Translations under genes and position numbers: made by a program
Shown here: piece by piece, positions 10,975 to 22,581 of the stretch
How the letters are laid out: each line of letters opens with the position of its first letter
Position numbering within the stretch: the first letter of the stretch is position 1
Assembly: GCF_000344685.1 (NCBI RefSeq)
Contig: NW_006920418.1
Coordinates: 303,326 to 367,325 of the forward strand
DNA: 64,000 nt
Source: Gloeophyllum trabeum ATCC 11539
Taxonomy: Eukaryota > Basidiomycota > Agaricomycetes > Gloeophyllales > Gloeophyllaceae
Direction of reading: 5' to 3'
The notes under the pieces: generated by a model
Databases searched by the model: none
The model's input: the letters and a program-made list of their open reading frames with translations, nothing else
Told to the model about the DNA's origin: nothing

Positions 10975-12406
10975 TCATCTTCGTCTGCTTTTCTGGGCCT
11001 CATTCTGCACACCGGTGCGCTGAGCCTTCAACCAGCCCTTCAGCGCTGGTTTGGAGGGGTCACGGTCACCGTCATATGTAGCATCGTTTGTTTTAACAGC
11101 ATCATCCTTGCGCTTTTCATCATAGCCCGGGTCAGCAATGTCATCCTTAGGTGCCTCAAATTCCGAGGCCCAGAGAACTGGTGGTATCGAGTCGTTGTCT
11201 TTGACCACGGATTGAGCCTCTCCTCTGTCCTGCGTTCCGGCTCTAGGTACGGCTGTGATTTGTGTGCGGCCGGAGCTCGGTGCCTCCGTAGGTCCAGAGG
11301 CCGCTTCTTCAGATTTCACGGACAACCCAAACATCCCGCTAATCAGAGGCAGCGTCACTTGAAAACCAGGCGCCAACGCCATCCGTCGCTCGCGGATTCT
11401 GGCGACTCTGGCCGTGTCCTTGGCACCCAGGCGTTCCGCTTCATCGTCGGATAGAGGGTCCTTCCGCACGCATAGGGCATGGTAGGCGTCTGGCAGCCAT
11501 TCCTGGATATCGTACTTGTGGCCCAGGACTATCTTGTCGATAGGAGACGCCAGGGGCAAGACCTCTTTGATCGCTAGGAGTCGGATACTGTCGAAGCCCC
11601 ATTGAGTCGAGAGCGCCAAAATTGACGTCCATTCGTCCAAAGTAGTAGCGGTATGTTGATGAAATGCGCTGTCGTGGGCGAGATCAATGAGTTAACGAAA
11701 AGCGTAGACGTTGTAGCGCTTGCGTAGGGTATAGGACGCCCAAGAATCGCTCGAAATCTACAGCGGTGCAGTCGTTGAGGCGGATAAAGTCATTTCCAGG
11801 GTTTGAGTCGATGTCCTTCAGGATCACGTCCCTAAATAAGGCGGAATCACGCTCGAAGAAGAAGCGGTGCACCCGGAATAGGACGCCGTCAAGCTAGGTG
11901 AGTGAGATTGTTCAATACATACGAACATAAGCTGGGCGAGAGGCTACGAAGCGTACCAAGAAAGTGGTATTCCCGTCCTTGAAGTAGTAGTGCTCATGTT
12001 CACGTCCGATAGGTGCACATATGCCAGGCGACATGACGACAGGTGGCACAGCACCTTCATCTGTACCGTTCGCCCCCGGGCCCGCATTGCCTAGGTGCTC
12101 TACGGTTGTCTCGTTGATCGGGAGTCCTGGCTTGGGGCAGGGCGCCTTCTCCACGTCCTCCGGGCGTGTAAGAGGACGAGCATCGTCCCCTTGCTTCCCG
12201 TCAGGGCTGGATGCAGGGTGAGCGGCATCGGTACAGTCCGAGATTGTGACGCTGCCGACTGATGACGGCGACTCGGACGGCGGGGAGGGAGGACTGGCGG
12301 ATGCGCTGACGCCCGACTGGGCTGCATTCGCAGACGACTCCTTCATCATCGTAGCCATCCATTTGTAGAACATCTCTTCCATGTTCTTGGCTTGTTGCGT
12401 GCCCAT
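10975..12406 (-). CDS. BTB/POZ-like domain protein 1
   Basis: Exons read downward: 12406-11957, 11893-11724, 11668-10975, giving 437 aa in frame. A low-complexity Ser/Pro/Ala N-terminal half leads into the BTB-like core: HYYFKDGNTTFL, FRVHRFFFERDSALFRDVIL, DCTAVDFERFLGVLYP, then LDEWTSILALSTQWGFDSIR and EAERLGAKDTARVARIRERR. BTB domains mediate dimerisation or Cullin-3 binding; no partner domain is visible here. The second intron has a GC donor (GCAAGC) rather than GT and is needed to keep the frame. It belongs to a four-gene family in this window and is closest to BTB gene 3: the N-terminus MGTQQAK and the 5' flank are both shared. Confidence 0.85.
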
Positions 12407-12931
12407 GGTAGATATGGTACTGTGTAGCGGGATATCGATGGTGAATAGGGTTTCTCTGGGGGGCGAAGGAGTTGATCAGTTACAGCGAGGTATATCAAGG
12501 TCGCGGTGCCTCGTGGGGTAGGGCATGATGGTCTTCTGCTTCTGAGATCGGAAGTGCTTACGATTCGAACAACAGAAGCCCACAATTTAAATCTGAAGTA
12601 CTCAGCCTCCCCTTCCAGGTCGTAAGCCAATGTACTGGGGCGCACGGGCATACACAAATGGTACACGCGGCTCATGCAATACAACAGGTTGGTCGTCTCT
12701 GTCCTTAACGAAGCCATGGAGTGACCGCACGTCTGACAACATCGATATCATTCACATCTCGTTCAGCCATGACTTCTCTGACACGTCGGACACTATACCC
12801 AAGTAACATTACACAAGAGAGGGAGGCGAAGGATACATCACAGGACGGACAGTCGGATGTCACGGATACTGAGTAGGATGTGATGCTTCCGCACTGGGAG
12901 TCGCCGGAGTTCATGCCGGGGAAGGGGAAGT
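12407..12931. other. 5' region of BTB gene 1 and 3' flank of BTB gene 2
   Basis: No gene seen. Read on the minus strand, about 12420-12600 resembles the 300 bp upstream of BTB gene 3 (for example the shared GTTGTTCGAAT and CCCCACGAGG-like blocks), so promoter or 5' UTR was duplicated with the gene. Confidence 0.5.
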
Positions 12932-14827
12932 CTAGCCAAAAGCAGCCTGCCGCCTCCGTCTCTCCTTTTTCTCCATCATCCGACACATCTTTCCTTGGCA
13001 TGTGCTGTCTACCATCCGGCGCCCACAGCGAAAACAACTTTCGTTGTTAGAGGGAGTCCCGGGTTCGGGTTCGTCGCGAGGTGCAGGTGGCTGACCGCTT
13101 GCCAATTCCACTGCCTCAGAACGTCCTGACTGAGCGTTCTGAGAGATGGAAGGAGGATCATCTGGAGGAGGAACCCGCCCGGGTAGCAAGCTTCCCTCCT
13201 CCTCAGGGGCGCATGCTTGTTGAGGAGCACTCAGCGGAGAAAGGAACCTTGAGGGGGTCAGGTGCTCTATCTCCTGGACGCCTCGAACTACCCCGGGACC
13301 CCACCAACCGCGAGACAATGGAGGTGCTGGTGCTGGTGCTGGTTCATCTGCAAGAGGTGCCCTATCCTCGTCCCTGAGCCGCAAGCTTTGTTGATCAGAT
13401 ATCCATCCGGGTTGAGGAGCACTCTGAGGAGAAGGCGGAGACGGAGATGAGCCCTCTGACTCCTGGGTGCGTCGCCCAATCCAAGTCGACCAACCAGGAG
13501 TCTGAGGAGAGGATGATGGTGCTAGTTCATCGGCTGGAAGAGCGCTATCCCCGACTCTTGACTCATTGTCCAGGTCAAGATCCCCTGGAGGCTCCGGTTC
13601 ACGAGTCTCCACGGCGAAGTCGAACTCAGCCTTCACCAGCGCCCTCAATTTCCTGCCTTGATCCGGACTTCGGGGATCCAAGGTGCCAAAGGCGCGGATG
13701 ATCTGCTCCCGCACCCTCGCGACCCTCGCGGTATCCTTTGCCCCCATCCGCTCCGCCTCCCCATCCTCCAGCGGGTCCTCCCTCGCGCACACAGCCTCAT
13801 ACGCGCCCGGCAACCACGCGGGAACGTCGTACTTGTGTCCGAGCACGATCTTGTCGACAGGCGACGCGAGCGGGTAGACCTCCCGGATCGCCAGGCACCG
13901 GATGGAGTCGAAGCCCCATTGGGTGGCGAGGGAGAGGACGGAGACCCATTCGGATAGGGTGGTAGCGGTGTGCTCGTGGAAGGCGCTGTGTAGTACGAAA
14001 CGAATGTCAGAGAGCTAAAATTGCGGACGGTGAGGTGGGCACTGGCACTTACGCGGGATACAGGACGCCGAGGAATCGCTCGAAATCGAGGGCAGTGCAG
14101 CCGGTTAGCTCAATGACCGAGTTCTGGTGGTGCTTCATGTCTTTGAGGATGGACTCCCTGAATAGCGCCGAGTCGCGCTCGAAGAAGAAGCGGTGGACGC
14201 GAAATAGGGTTCCTTCCACCTAGATGTATAGATGAATGTCAGATTTACTGGTATATTAATACATATGAGTTAGGGTCATAAACGTACTGAGAATGTCACG
14301 TTTCCGTCCCTGAAGTAGTAGAGTTCATGTTTCTTTCCGGTGTCAGTCGGAGATGACGAGCGATTCTGACACTCTTCCTCAGGATGGGCGGCGTCTACGG
14401 GCGGCGTATCCGGGCGCGGGGAGCCGGGATGGGATACCTGCACGAAAACACTGGGGCTGGCTGGCCGAGCCTCCACGTGAATCGCAGGTCCCGCCAGCAA
14501 CTCGGAGAGCGGATTGAGCGACGGCGAGCGCTGAAGACGAGGGTTGGGAGCGTGATTCTCGCTCCCTTCCCTGGCTTCAGTAACGCCCGCCTCGCCCACT
14601 TCATCAGGGCAGCTCGACACCGGCGAGACACTGACGCTGCTGACTGTGGAGGGCGATACTATGGGAGAAGTGTTAACAGGCGTTAGGCCGTTATTGAAAT
14701 GAGAATTAGAGGAGACGTTAAGGCCAGGGAAACTGGTCGACAACTGCCTCTCCCTGAGCATGGCAGCCATCTCGTCCAGTTTATGGAGCATCTCTTCGAG
14801 ACTGCTCCCGGTGAGGACGGACTGCAT
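12932..14827 (-). CDS. BTB/POZ-like domain protein 2
   Basis: Exons read downward: 14827-14288, 14219-14053, 13985-12932, giving 586 aa in frame. It starts MQSVLTGSSLEEMLHKLDEM, a possible short amphipathic helix, followed by a Ser/Pro-rich linker. The core reads ELYYFRDGNVTFS, FRVHRFFFERDSALFRESIL, GCTALDFERFLGVLYPA and AERMGAKDTARVARVREQII. The tail is long, Pro/Glu-rich and low in complexity, and ends in a Cys-containing basic motif CFRCGRRMVDSTCQGKMC. Exon structure matches the other three family members. The order on the minus strand is gene 2 then gene 1, in tandem with 525 bp between them. Confidence 0.83.
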
Positions 14828-16375
14828 CGCTGTTCAGATTCTGTTTGAGCCTTGGGCGAAGATGAGATGGGGTGGGCTGGTGAAGCGCTGCGTGAGCCAG
14901 AAGATATTTACGAGGACGCGCCTCGTGTATTACATGTGCGAACGCGTGTTGTTCTGGACCTATCCACTTCCGATATCTTTGGCACGAGGTGGATCAAACA
15001 GGCGCCCACAAATCCACTATGATAGAACGCGTCCGAGTCGGCCCTTGACCGTCAATACTGATCGCCTATAAGTGAAAACGATCAATATTGCAGCTGTGTC
15101 TCGTGTTAATGCACTTATGGCCGTTTCGACAGTGAACCCACCAGTACTGAAATCATACCTGCCTTACTGTAGAAGAGCGCTAGTAGCCTGCAGCTGGCGT
15201 AACATGCAACTGGTCCCAACTTCCAAGTGATTGGTACCGCGCTGTTTAATTGTACTCTCTGAATGTATCTGCAGCAATCCAGTGTCAATGACACTGCCCC
15301 ATTATTTTCGGATGAGTAGGCTGTAAGTATACAACCGATAGAAATAGAATATACGAAAATATACGTCCGGAAAAGATACTACAGCCGTTTGCAGATTGAT
15401 GGGCCCACTTTTCAAAAATCATTTACAGTCGGACCACGTCGGACAAGCAAGTGTAAGTCCCCGAGAGACGGAAATCAGACCGTCTGGACTTCCCTGCCTT
15501 CTTCCGACGTCCCTGGCACCCACTCCGACCCACTCCGACTATACGCGATTTTCTAAATTGGTGGTCTATCGATCTGCAAACGGCTGTAATAGGATTACTG
15601 TAGACCTTCGGCATAAGAGAAGCAGAGTCTAGAAAGAAGCACTTGCCTTATATGGAACAGCACTTACTTAACTTGGTATGTTCGAGCTGAGACCCATTTC
15701 ACCGTTTGACATATTCGCGCTTCTTCTTATCACATCCGACACTCGTATAAAGTATTGCCTCCCCAGTGAATTATTTACTATTCTCTTTTCCTCAACCACC
15801 ACTTTGACGGTCTCCTCCCGGCGTCGGTGTCCTGACATGGTTGCCATCTCATCTGCCAACAGCCATTGCAGCCGTTGTCGACAAGTGCCGATTCCTTGTC
15901 CTTGTTGTTGTATTTATGCAAAGGCTTACTTCGTTTTATCTTTGAAATAAGGTAGCCGACGGTCGAGAGAGCCGTCCAAGAGGTATCTGGAAAACATAAT
16001 GAAACCTTGTCTAGAAAAGGCAATCTCCCCTCAGGAAGCTCGGGCGCCCAAGTTCACACGAGTACTACTGACGACATGCGGTATCCTGATGTTTCCTAGA
16101 AGATGGACGTCTGACTATTCCTTGAAATCCTTAGGGCTACCTCGACATATGCTTTTGCCTATCTGCCGCTCTACCACCATTAGGCGTCCATCTCGCAGGA
16201 GAATTGGAACAGGCGCAAGCACTCCTATCATAATTGTTCGGTAACGGGCCATTGCTTCGACACCAGGACCGAGAGTCGCATCCGAGCTTGGTGCACGCTG
16301 CAGCGATAGGAACCAGCTTGAACACCAAGTACCGAACCTACAATACATTCCCCCCTCTGACGACTGGCGACCAGT
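14828..16375. other. Divergent intergenic region between BTB gene 2 and the arrestin gene
   Basis: About 1.5 kb with no gene recognised. It contains the MITE-like element described separately at 15382-15586. Confidence 0.5.
15382..15586. mobile_element. 205-bp MITE-like element with TA target duplication (mariner-like)
   Basis: Both ends read CAGCCGTTTGCAGAT inward and are flanked by TA (15380-15381 and 15587-15588). The inverted arms stay alignable for about 50 bp at moderate identity. It has no coding capacity. TIRs with a TA duplication are the pattern of Tc1/mariner-derived MITEs; no autonomous copy is in the window. Confidence 0.65.
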
Positions 16376-19300
16376 ATGGCACTATCGCGTCCAGAGCCGA
16401 TGAACGCGTCGCCTCACCACTCCAAGGTGAAGGTGTCCTTGACCATGTCCGATTCCTTGTACATCGCGGGTGGTGCGATTACGGGAAAGATGCAAGTTGA
16501 ATGTCGCACGGACAAAGGCCTGGGGTTAGGCGTCATGATGGTGGAGTTATACGCGATCGAAGGTACGCTAATCTGATATTCCTCAGTCTCTCAATTAACT
16601 CCGGACTGCAGAATTAACATCCCGAGATCACTCTGCTACGTCCACGTTTCTGCGCAGCAAACGGCTCTTCCAAGGACAAGGACTGCCGCCTTCGAATGCT
16701 GTCCTTCCTCATCCCCTGCCCGGAGAGCCGCCACTACCGGCGCACTACTTTCAGGCCCGCAAGGGAATTACCACCTACCTGTTCCGTTTTCCCATCCCAG
16801 AGTCCTCCCCATCTTCTATCAATTTTGGCTCTGGCCTCGCAACCCTGCGATACGAAGTACGCGCTAGTGTGGGTGTCGCGTGGAAGGGCGAACGTCGCCT
16901 GGTCACGGACAAGAAGGACGTGGATGTAGTGGAAGCATTTGATGGTGACCCTGATAGAGTATCCCCGGAGGCAGTAGTTGTCGGCGAGGGTGGAAAGATC
17001 TGGGCGCAGGGAAGGGTCATGGGCGGCGTGGTTGCGGCGGGCCGGGGTGCTTGCGTTGAGCTGCAGGTCAAGAATCATTCTGCGAAGAAGGTGCTGTGCT
17101 CCAGTCTTCCCATGTTTCATACCGTTTATCATTTGTTATCTAGAATACAGGCCTATCAGTTACGCTGACGCGACATTTGCATCTGCCGAACCTGCCCCCG
17201 AACGAGAAGTCCCCCCTCCAGATATCGGACACCTTGACACATGTGACGTTCAAGGGGCCCGAATACATTGCGCAGCCGGGGACGGAGGGGATCGCCACCT
17301 TAGTCTTCGACATCCCCAAAGATGCTAGGAGCCTGAAAGGCGGTTGCAGGGAGGACGACGAGGAAGAGGGCCGAACCACGGAACCGCTATTCGAAGTCCG
17401 CGCCGTTATTGGCGTGAAGATCACTATGGGAATTGGAAGGTACGTAGACAATTGTTGTATGTCATTCATACGCCCGACACGTTCAGCAGCAAAGATATAT
17501 ACATGGAGCTACCGGTGACTATCGTACACCCCGATGTTCTACCCCCAGAACCTGTACTGGGTCACTATGGCTCGCCTCCGTTTCTACCTTACGGTATTCC
17601 GGAGCCCATCTCACCACCCATGTCGACCGTCCCGTATCCTGAACGCGCGCAGAGTCCGTACGCCTATCCCGCGTTGCCGATTTCCCCTGTACCTCCGTTC
17701 ATGCAGCCGCTGCCTAACTCGGTATGGTATCCGCCCCACCCCAGCCAAACGCCAATGCCGTACCCGTATGTGGCGTCGCCAGTTATCGACCCGCAGCAGC
17801 CATACTTCTATCCGCCACCGCCTATGTTCCCTCCGATCACTGCAGCTGTGCCTCCGCGGCCCTCGAGCGCTGAGCCGGTCCCGTCGCAACCGCTTTATAA
17901 CTTGCCATCTGGGTTGCCTAGCGCGGCTGTCACGCAGCCACCGCCTCTGCCGCCCTTGAACGTCGTTGCACGAACGCATCCAGCCGCTGTTGAAGCTGAC
18001 ATCGATGGCCAAGAAGGGAAGGGCGAGCGCGCGTCGAGGGTATCGCGCCATCTGCGTTTATCCTCGAGGCACCGCTCGGTCTCGCCGCCGTCTCACCGGT
18101 TCGCTCTTCCCGCTGCTGTCCCCGTGCCCATTACCATGCAGCATACTGCTGCGACGTCAGGCGGGCACCTCTCTCCGAATAAGCTATCGACATCTCCCGC
18201 TGAGATACTGTCGCCGCGTCCTATGCCCTCGCCGAAGCACACGGTCACGGTCGACCCGTTCACGCGGCTGTCGCTGACGAAGTCGGAGCGCGTGGACCTG
18301 CTCGAGAAGATCGCGGCGGAGGTGGACGAGCAGAATGCGGATATGTCGAGGGATATCCCGAAGGATATTGGCGTCGCTGCCGAGGTGGACAAGACGCTCC
18401 CTGGTCCTCCCGTTCCTTCTGGGAAGGATAAAGCACTGTCTGCCATGGCGTCAAGGCCTAAAGCAGCCGAACTGTTTGCTGCTGTAGCTGATGCTCCTGC
18501 TGACACAGACGTGACGCCTCCGACGCCGGCCTTGCACGCCGTCTCGCCTAGCAAAGGGGCGCGGAATGCCCAGCTAGCTCAGCCGAGTGGGCTGGACGTG
18601 CTGGAACAGAAGCTGCTGGAACAGGTTGGGACGCGGAAGCCGAAGGAGGAAGAGAAGCGGCCGGACGTGCGGAGTATCCTGCCGATTGCTATTCCACCAC
18701 GACCAACCGATAGCTTGGATCCCGTGAATGATTCTGCGATTTCTAGTCTGACGCTCACGGGCTTCGGGGGCGAATCTGAGGACCCGACCCATCGTGCCCA
18801 TCCTCTCAGCGGGAAGACGAGCCATTCTGCGGAGGATCGAGAGGACAAGGGGCGGCAGCGAAGTGATAGGACCTCCAAGGATAAAGCAAGTGAGAAGGAA
18901 CGCCGGAGCGGGAAGAAGAAAGAGCGTGGTGGGCGGGAGGTGGATGCGTATAAGCTGAGGAAGGCTGCGAAAGGGAGGGTGGCGGAGTGGTTAGGACGGA
19001 TTGATCCTGAGGTTCCGCCGCTTGTGGATACGCCTCCCCCGGGTACACCTACGCCTGACTTACACCCTCCTGCGGATGCGGTTTCGGCGAACGTGTCCCC
19101 GGCTTTGTCGGGTAGGAGCTTAAGCGATGATGCGAAACCACCCACGGTAGTACAGGATTTTCCAAAGGAAGATAAGCCACAGGCCGATGCAGCTAAGAAT
19201 GTGGATCCTGCCACAGACCGCGAGAGTGAAGCTGTCCAGAAGAGCGTTGACGCCTTGCCAAATCCCCGATCCTCCGGATTCATGCCTGTAGCAACATACC

Positions 19301-20136
19301 GGGCATCAAGGCTACGAAGTCAAGGTGTTATACATGATGCGGTCGATCAAGCACAGGCTTCTGCACCTCTTTCTCCTCCAAAGTCGCCTGTCGATAAGGC
19401 TGCTCGCGAAGCAAAGAAGGGCGTGCTTGCGTCTCCTAAACCCCCTATCAACTGGCCGCCTCCGTCGGATTCTGGCGCCAAGTACGATGTCCGCTCTGCT
19501 CGCGGAGGCAGAGGTGGCAAGGTCACTGCTATTACGCAGATTTGGTCCACCGCTATGCAGAATGGCAGTAGTGAGGTCAAGACGCCTGCGAAACCTGAGC
19601 CGCCGAAGCCGAAGCGGATTGTGTCTCCCCTGGCAGCGTCTTTCCCCACCACTGATGTGCAGAATAACGAGAAGGCGAAAGCGGCGAAACTCAATGGTGA
19701 TAGGACCAGACGAGATCCAGTAGGGGAGTTGAAACCCAAGCCAGCACTGATCAATCGTTTGGAGATGCCGTCACCCAGGGCTCCCGTATCGCTGCGACCG
19801 CCGTTCGAGGGGAAGAAATCTCCTTCGCCGGTATCTGAGCCCACAAGCCTGGGTGACCTGACAGCAAGACGAGCTCGCATGATAAAGTCCACCTCTGTAC
19901 CCGCCATCTTGTCTTCCTCGCTGGCCAAGCCAACTCTGTCGTCCACTGCTTCTCTCGTGAAGCCGACGTTTGACAAGCCTAAACTGCCCATGAAGATCAT
20001 GCCAACGGTAGCGGAGTCTCTTCATGGCCCCGAATCCAAGAGTGCCCCTCCTAAATCACCCCCGGCGGACTTGGCCTTTGGACAAGCTAGACTAAGAGAC
20101 CTGATCAAGAAATACCAAGGACAAGCAAACTCATGA
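16376..20136 (+). CDS. Arrestin-domain protein with long disordered tail
   Basis: Exons 16376-16562, 16612-17090, 17144-17439, 17490-20136, giving 1,202 aa in frame. The first 370 or so residues read as an arrestin-like beta-sandwich: YAIEELTSRDHSATSTFLRS, FRFPIPESSPSSINFGSGLA, RYEVRASVGVAWKGERRL, VKNHSAKKNTGLSVTLTRHL and FEVRAVIGVKITMGIGSKD. Alpha-arrestins in fungi are usually ubiquitin-ligase adaptors for membrane transporters. The remaining 830 residues are Pro/Ser/Lys-rich and probably disordered, with a proline-tyrosine-rich block (about 380-480), Lys/Glu-rich charged segments, the patch YDVRSARGGRGGKVTAITQI near 1010 and a basic end ARLRDLIKKYQGQ. I see no exact PPxY motif. Role as an adaptor is inference. 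Confidence 0.85.
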
Positions 20137-20550
20137 TGACTGGACTGTTTAATTTCGTCATATCTCTGCGGTTCTGTCTTCCAATCTGCAACTATGATAC
20201 CCATTGGCTCTACATTCGGACGTGTTGCTTCTGCGTTTCAATTGACTTATTTGCTATCATTTCGCTTCGTCATACCGTGTTCTTGCCGGAATATATCTAT
20301 ACGACCAATGTAACGACTCTCATGATATACTAATGCAATTACCCGTGGTAGTTTGGACTTTCACCACGGAATGCTGCTTATAGTGATAAGAAAACCGGCG
20401 CTCCTGTGTCCCATGGTCATGTACCAGGTTGAATCACCTATCCGAAAGCGCTGCCAGCACCACCTATCTTACACCTCACAATCACAAACCGAATACATAA
20501 TAATAAAACTAGTCCCAAGTACATGTCCATTCCCCAACGCTACCTTGCTG
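20137..20550. other. Spacer between convergent arrestin and TPR genes
   Basis: Shared 3' flank; AT-richer than the coding sequence, no gene or repeat seen. Confidence 0.5.
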
Positions 20551-22581
20551 TCAGACCGTCATGACGATATATCGCTCCCAATTAGGGTACGTGAACGTCT
20601 CGGTTTTCATCGAAGTGCCTTTGCTCTTCAACCACGCAGCTTTTTTCTGCGTACGTTTCCCGTCGGGGGACGACTGCGCGGTGCATGGGTCATCGATGGG
20701 CATGTCGACCGTCAGCGGCTGCCATAAAATCTTTATCTTGCGATCGTCAGCCTCGGTCCGCGCGAATGGCAAGGGTCGAGGAGGCTTTGGTTTCGGTATC
20801 CGAAGATACTCAGGGTACGGTGAAGGAGCATCGTTGCAAGCCGACGTCGCGTTCCATGAGGAAGAGGATGACGAAGACGAAGCGGCAGCCATGGCAGATG
20901 GGGATACCGCTGGTCCTGTATCTGCTGGGGTTGCCTCAGCCGGGTCCGGAGGTGGTAGAAGGGCAATCAGCTCCGCTATTGCTTCGGGGTTGCCAGGTTG
21001 TACCTTCAGGGTGGCACGTAGATCTAGCGCGATAAAGATGTTATTCTCAGATCCTGTCAGACAGGAAGTTGTAGATTACCCTTGATAGCATCCTCAATAC
21101 GTCCCTGCATGGCTCGGGCTTTGGCACGTCGAAAGTAGCCCTTGCTACTCTTATGTTGTCCGAGAGCGATGGTGCATGCATCCTCAGCCTCCATCCACCT
21201 AGGGTATCCTTTTGATATAAGAGGCGCATGTACGTCAAATAATGAGAGCGCACTTTTGTACCTTCAGATACGCAGCGGCGAGGTTAAGCTGGTAACGGGG
21301 CATCTCCGGTTCAATCTCGTGCGCGGCTTTGTAGCGCTCGATGGCACACTCATACTCGGCCCTCCGGAAGGCAGCATTTCCCTGGGGCAAGGACGGGACA
21401 TTCACGTGGGGCACAGCAGCGATGTATTGTTACACTAACCTGCTCTTTCTCCCATTCGGCTCTAAGGTACCGCCACTCCATGAGCTCACCGATGGTCATG
21501 TCGGGATCAACGCCCTCGTCGCACTCGTCCGGGTCCAACGCGCTAAAGTCCAGATCCAGCTCCCACACGTCCTCCTCGTCCTCCGTCTCCCAGCCGTACA
21601 CGCCCGCCCCTACACCTCATAAGCAAGACAAAGACGGGCAACCGCAACGACTTACCTCTGCCATCCCACTCGCGCTCCTTGCCCGCGCGCACGCCGCTCT
21701 CCTCCTCGTCCTCGCGCACTGTGCGCTCGCACACCTCGCCGAGGTGGTCCGTCGAGCACCCGCAGTTGCACCACTTGGTCGTGAGCTTCTCGCGCAGCAC
21801 GCGACCGTACCCACGCACGTCGAACTCGCGCGCGACGCGCCACAGAGTCTGGCACGCGCGCTCGTACCCCGTGCGCACCTTCGCGCGCCACTCGCCGTCG
21901 CCGGCCCATTTGTGCTCGCACGCGTCCTCAAGCGCGGCGAGCCCCTCCGTGAGCGGGCCGAGGTGCGGCGGCTTCGAGAAGGCCGGCGCGGGCATCGTGA
22001 GGAGCGTCTCGACGTGCGCTTTCAGGGCGGAATAGTACGGCAGGAGGCGCAGGGAGTGGAGTCCCCGTTTACGGCAAATGGGTACATTATTGGATAGAGC
22101 CTGGGGTGTAGTCAGCGGACAACCTGGGGAAGAGTGGAATCGATCGCACGAAATGCCGCAGCGCGGTGTACGACCACAGCACGCTCTTTGTCGCGACGCG
22201 CTCGCCAGACTGCCTCAGATCCATACCGATGCACGCGCGGAAAAAGTCCTTCACTTCTTCCGAGTCCGCGTTCGCTGCCACCCAACCTGGCCCACCCACT
22301 GTAATGCAGCGCATGACAAACGTCGGGAGGTGCACGAGGGCGACGCAGTACAGATGCGTGGAGAAGAGCCGAGCAATGTCCTGCTCGAAGCGGATGAGCA
22401 GCATGTGAGCTATGGCTTGTTCGAGCTCTGAGACAGCGGACATGGCCTTCGAGATCGTCCGGTCGAGGTGGGGGTCTGGGCTGCGGTGATGTTTGCCATG
22501 GTGGTGGTGGCCCTTTCCGTTCGATTTCTTTGGGGGGCTTGTGGCAGCCCTCTTCTTGACATGAGAGTATTTGGCAGGCAT
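20551..22581 (-). CDS. TPR-repeat protein
   Basis: Exons read downward: 22581-22150, 22100-21656, 21609-21440, 21381-21254, 21198-21080, 21023-20551, giving 588 aa in frame. The N-terminal half (MPAKYSHVKKR, a His-rich GHHHHGKHH patch, then helices) is a fungal region I cannot name; it includes a WCNCGC cluster. About three tetratricopeptide repeats follow around residues 350-450: GNAAFRRAEYECAIERYKAA, RYQLNLAAAYLKVQKWMEAE and SKGYFRRAKARAMQGRIEDA, the arrangement seen in Hsp70/Hsp90-binding co-chaperones. The C-terminus is Ser/Pro-rich. The first intron (22101-22149) has a GTGCGA donor and a good CTGAC branch site. Function beyond protein binding is not visible. Confidence 0.85.

Noticed and set aside
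13320..13350. GGTGCT trinucleotide-type repeat
   Set aside because: It lies in the coding tail of BTB gene 2 and simply encodes a short Ala/Pro run on the other strand.
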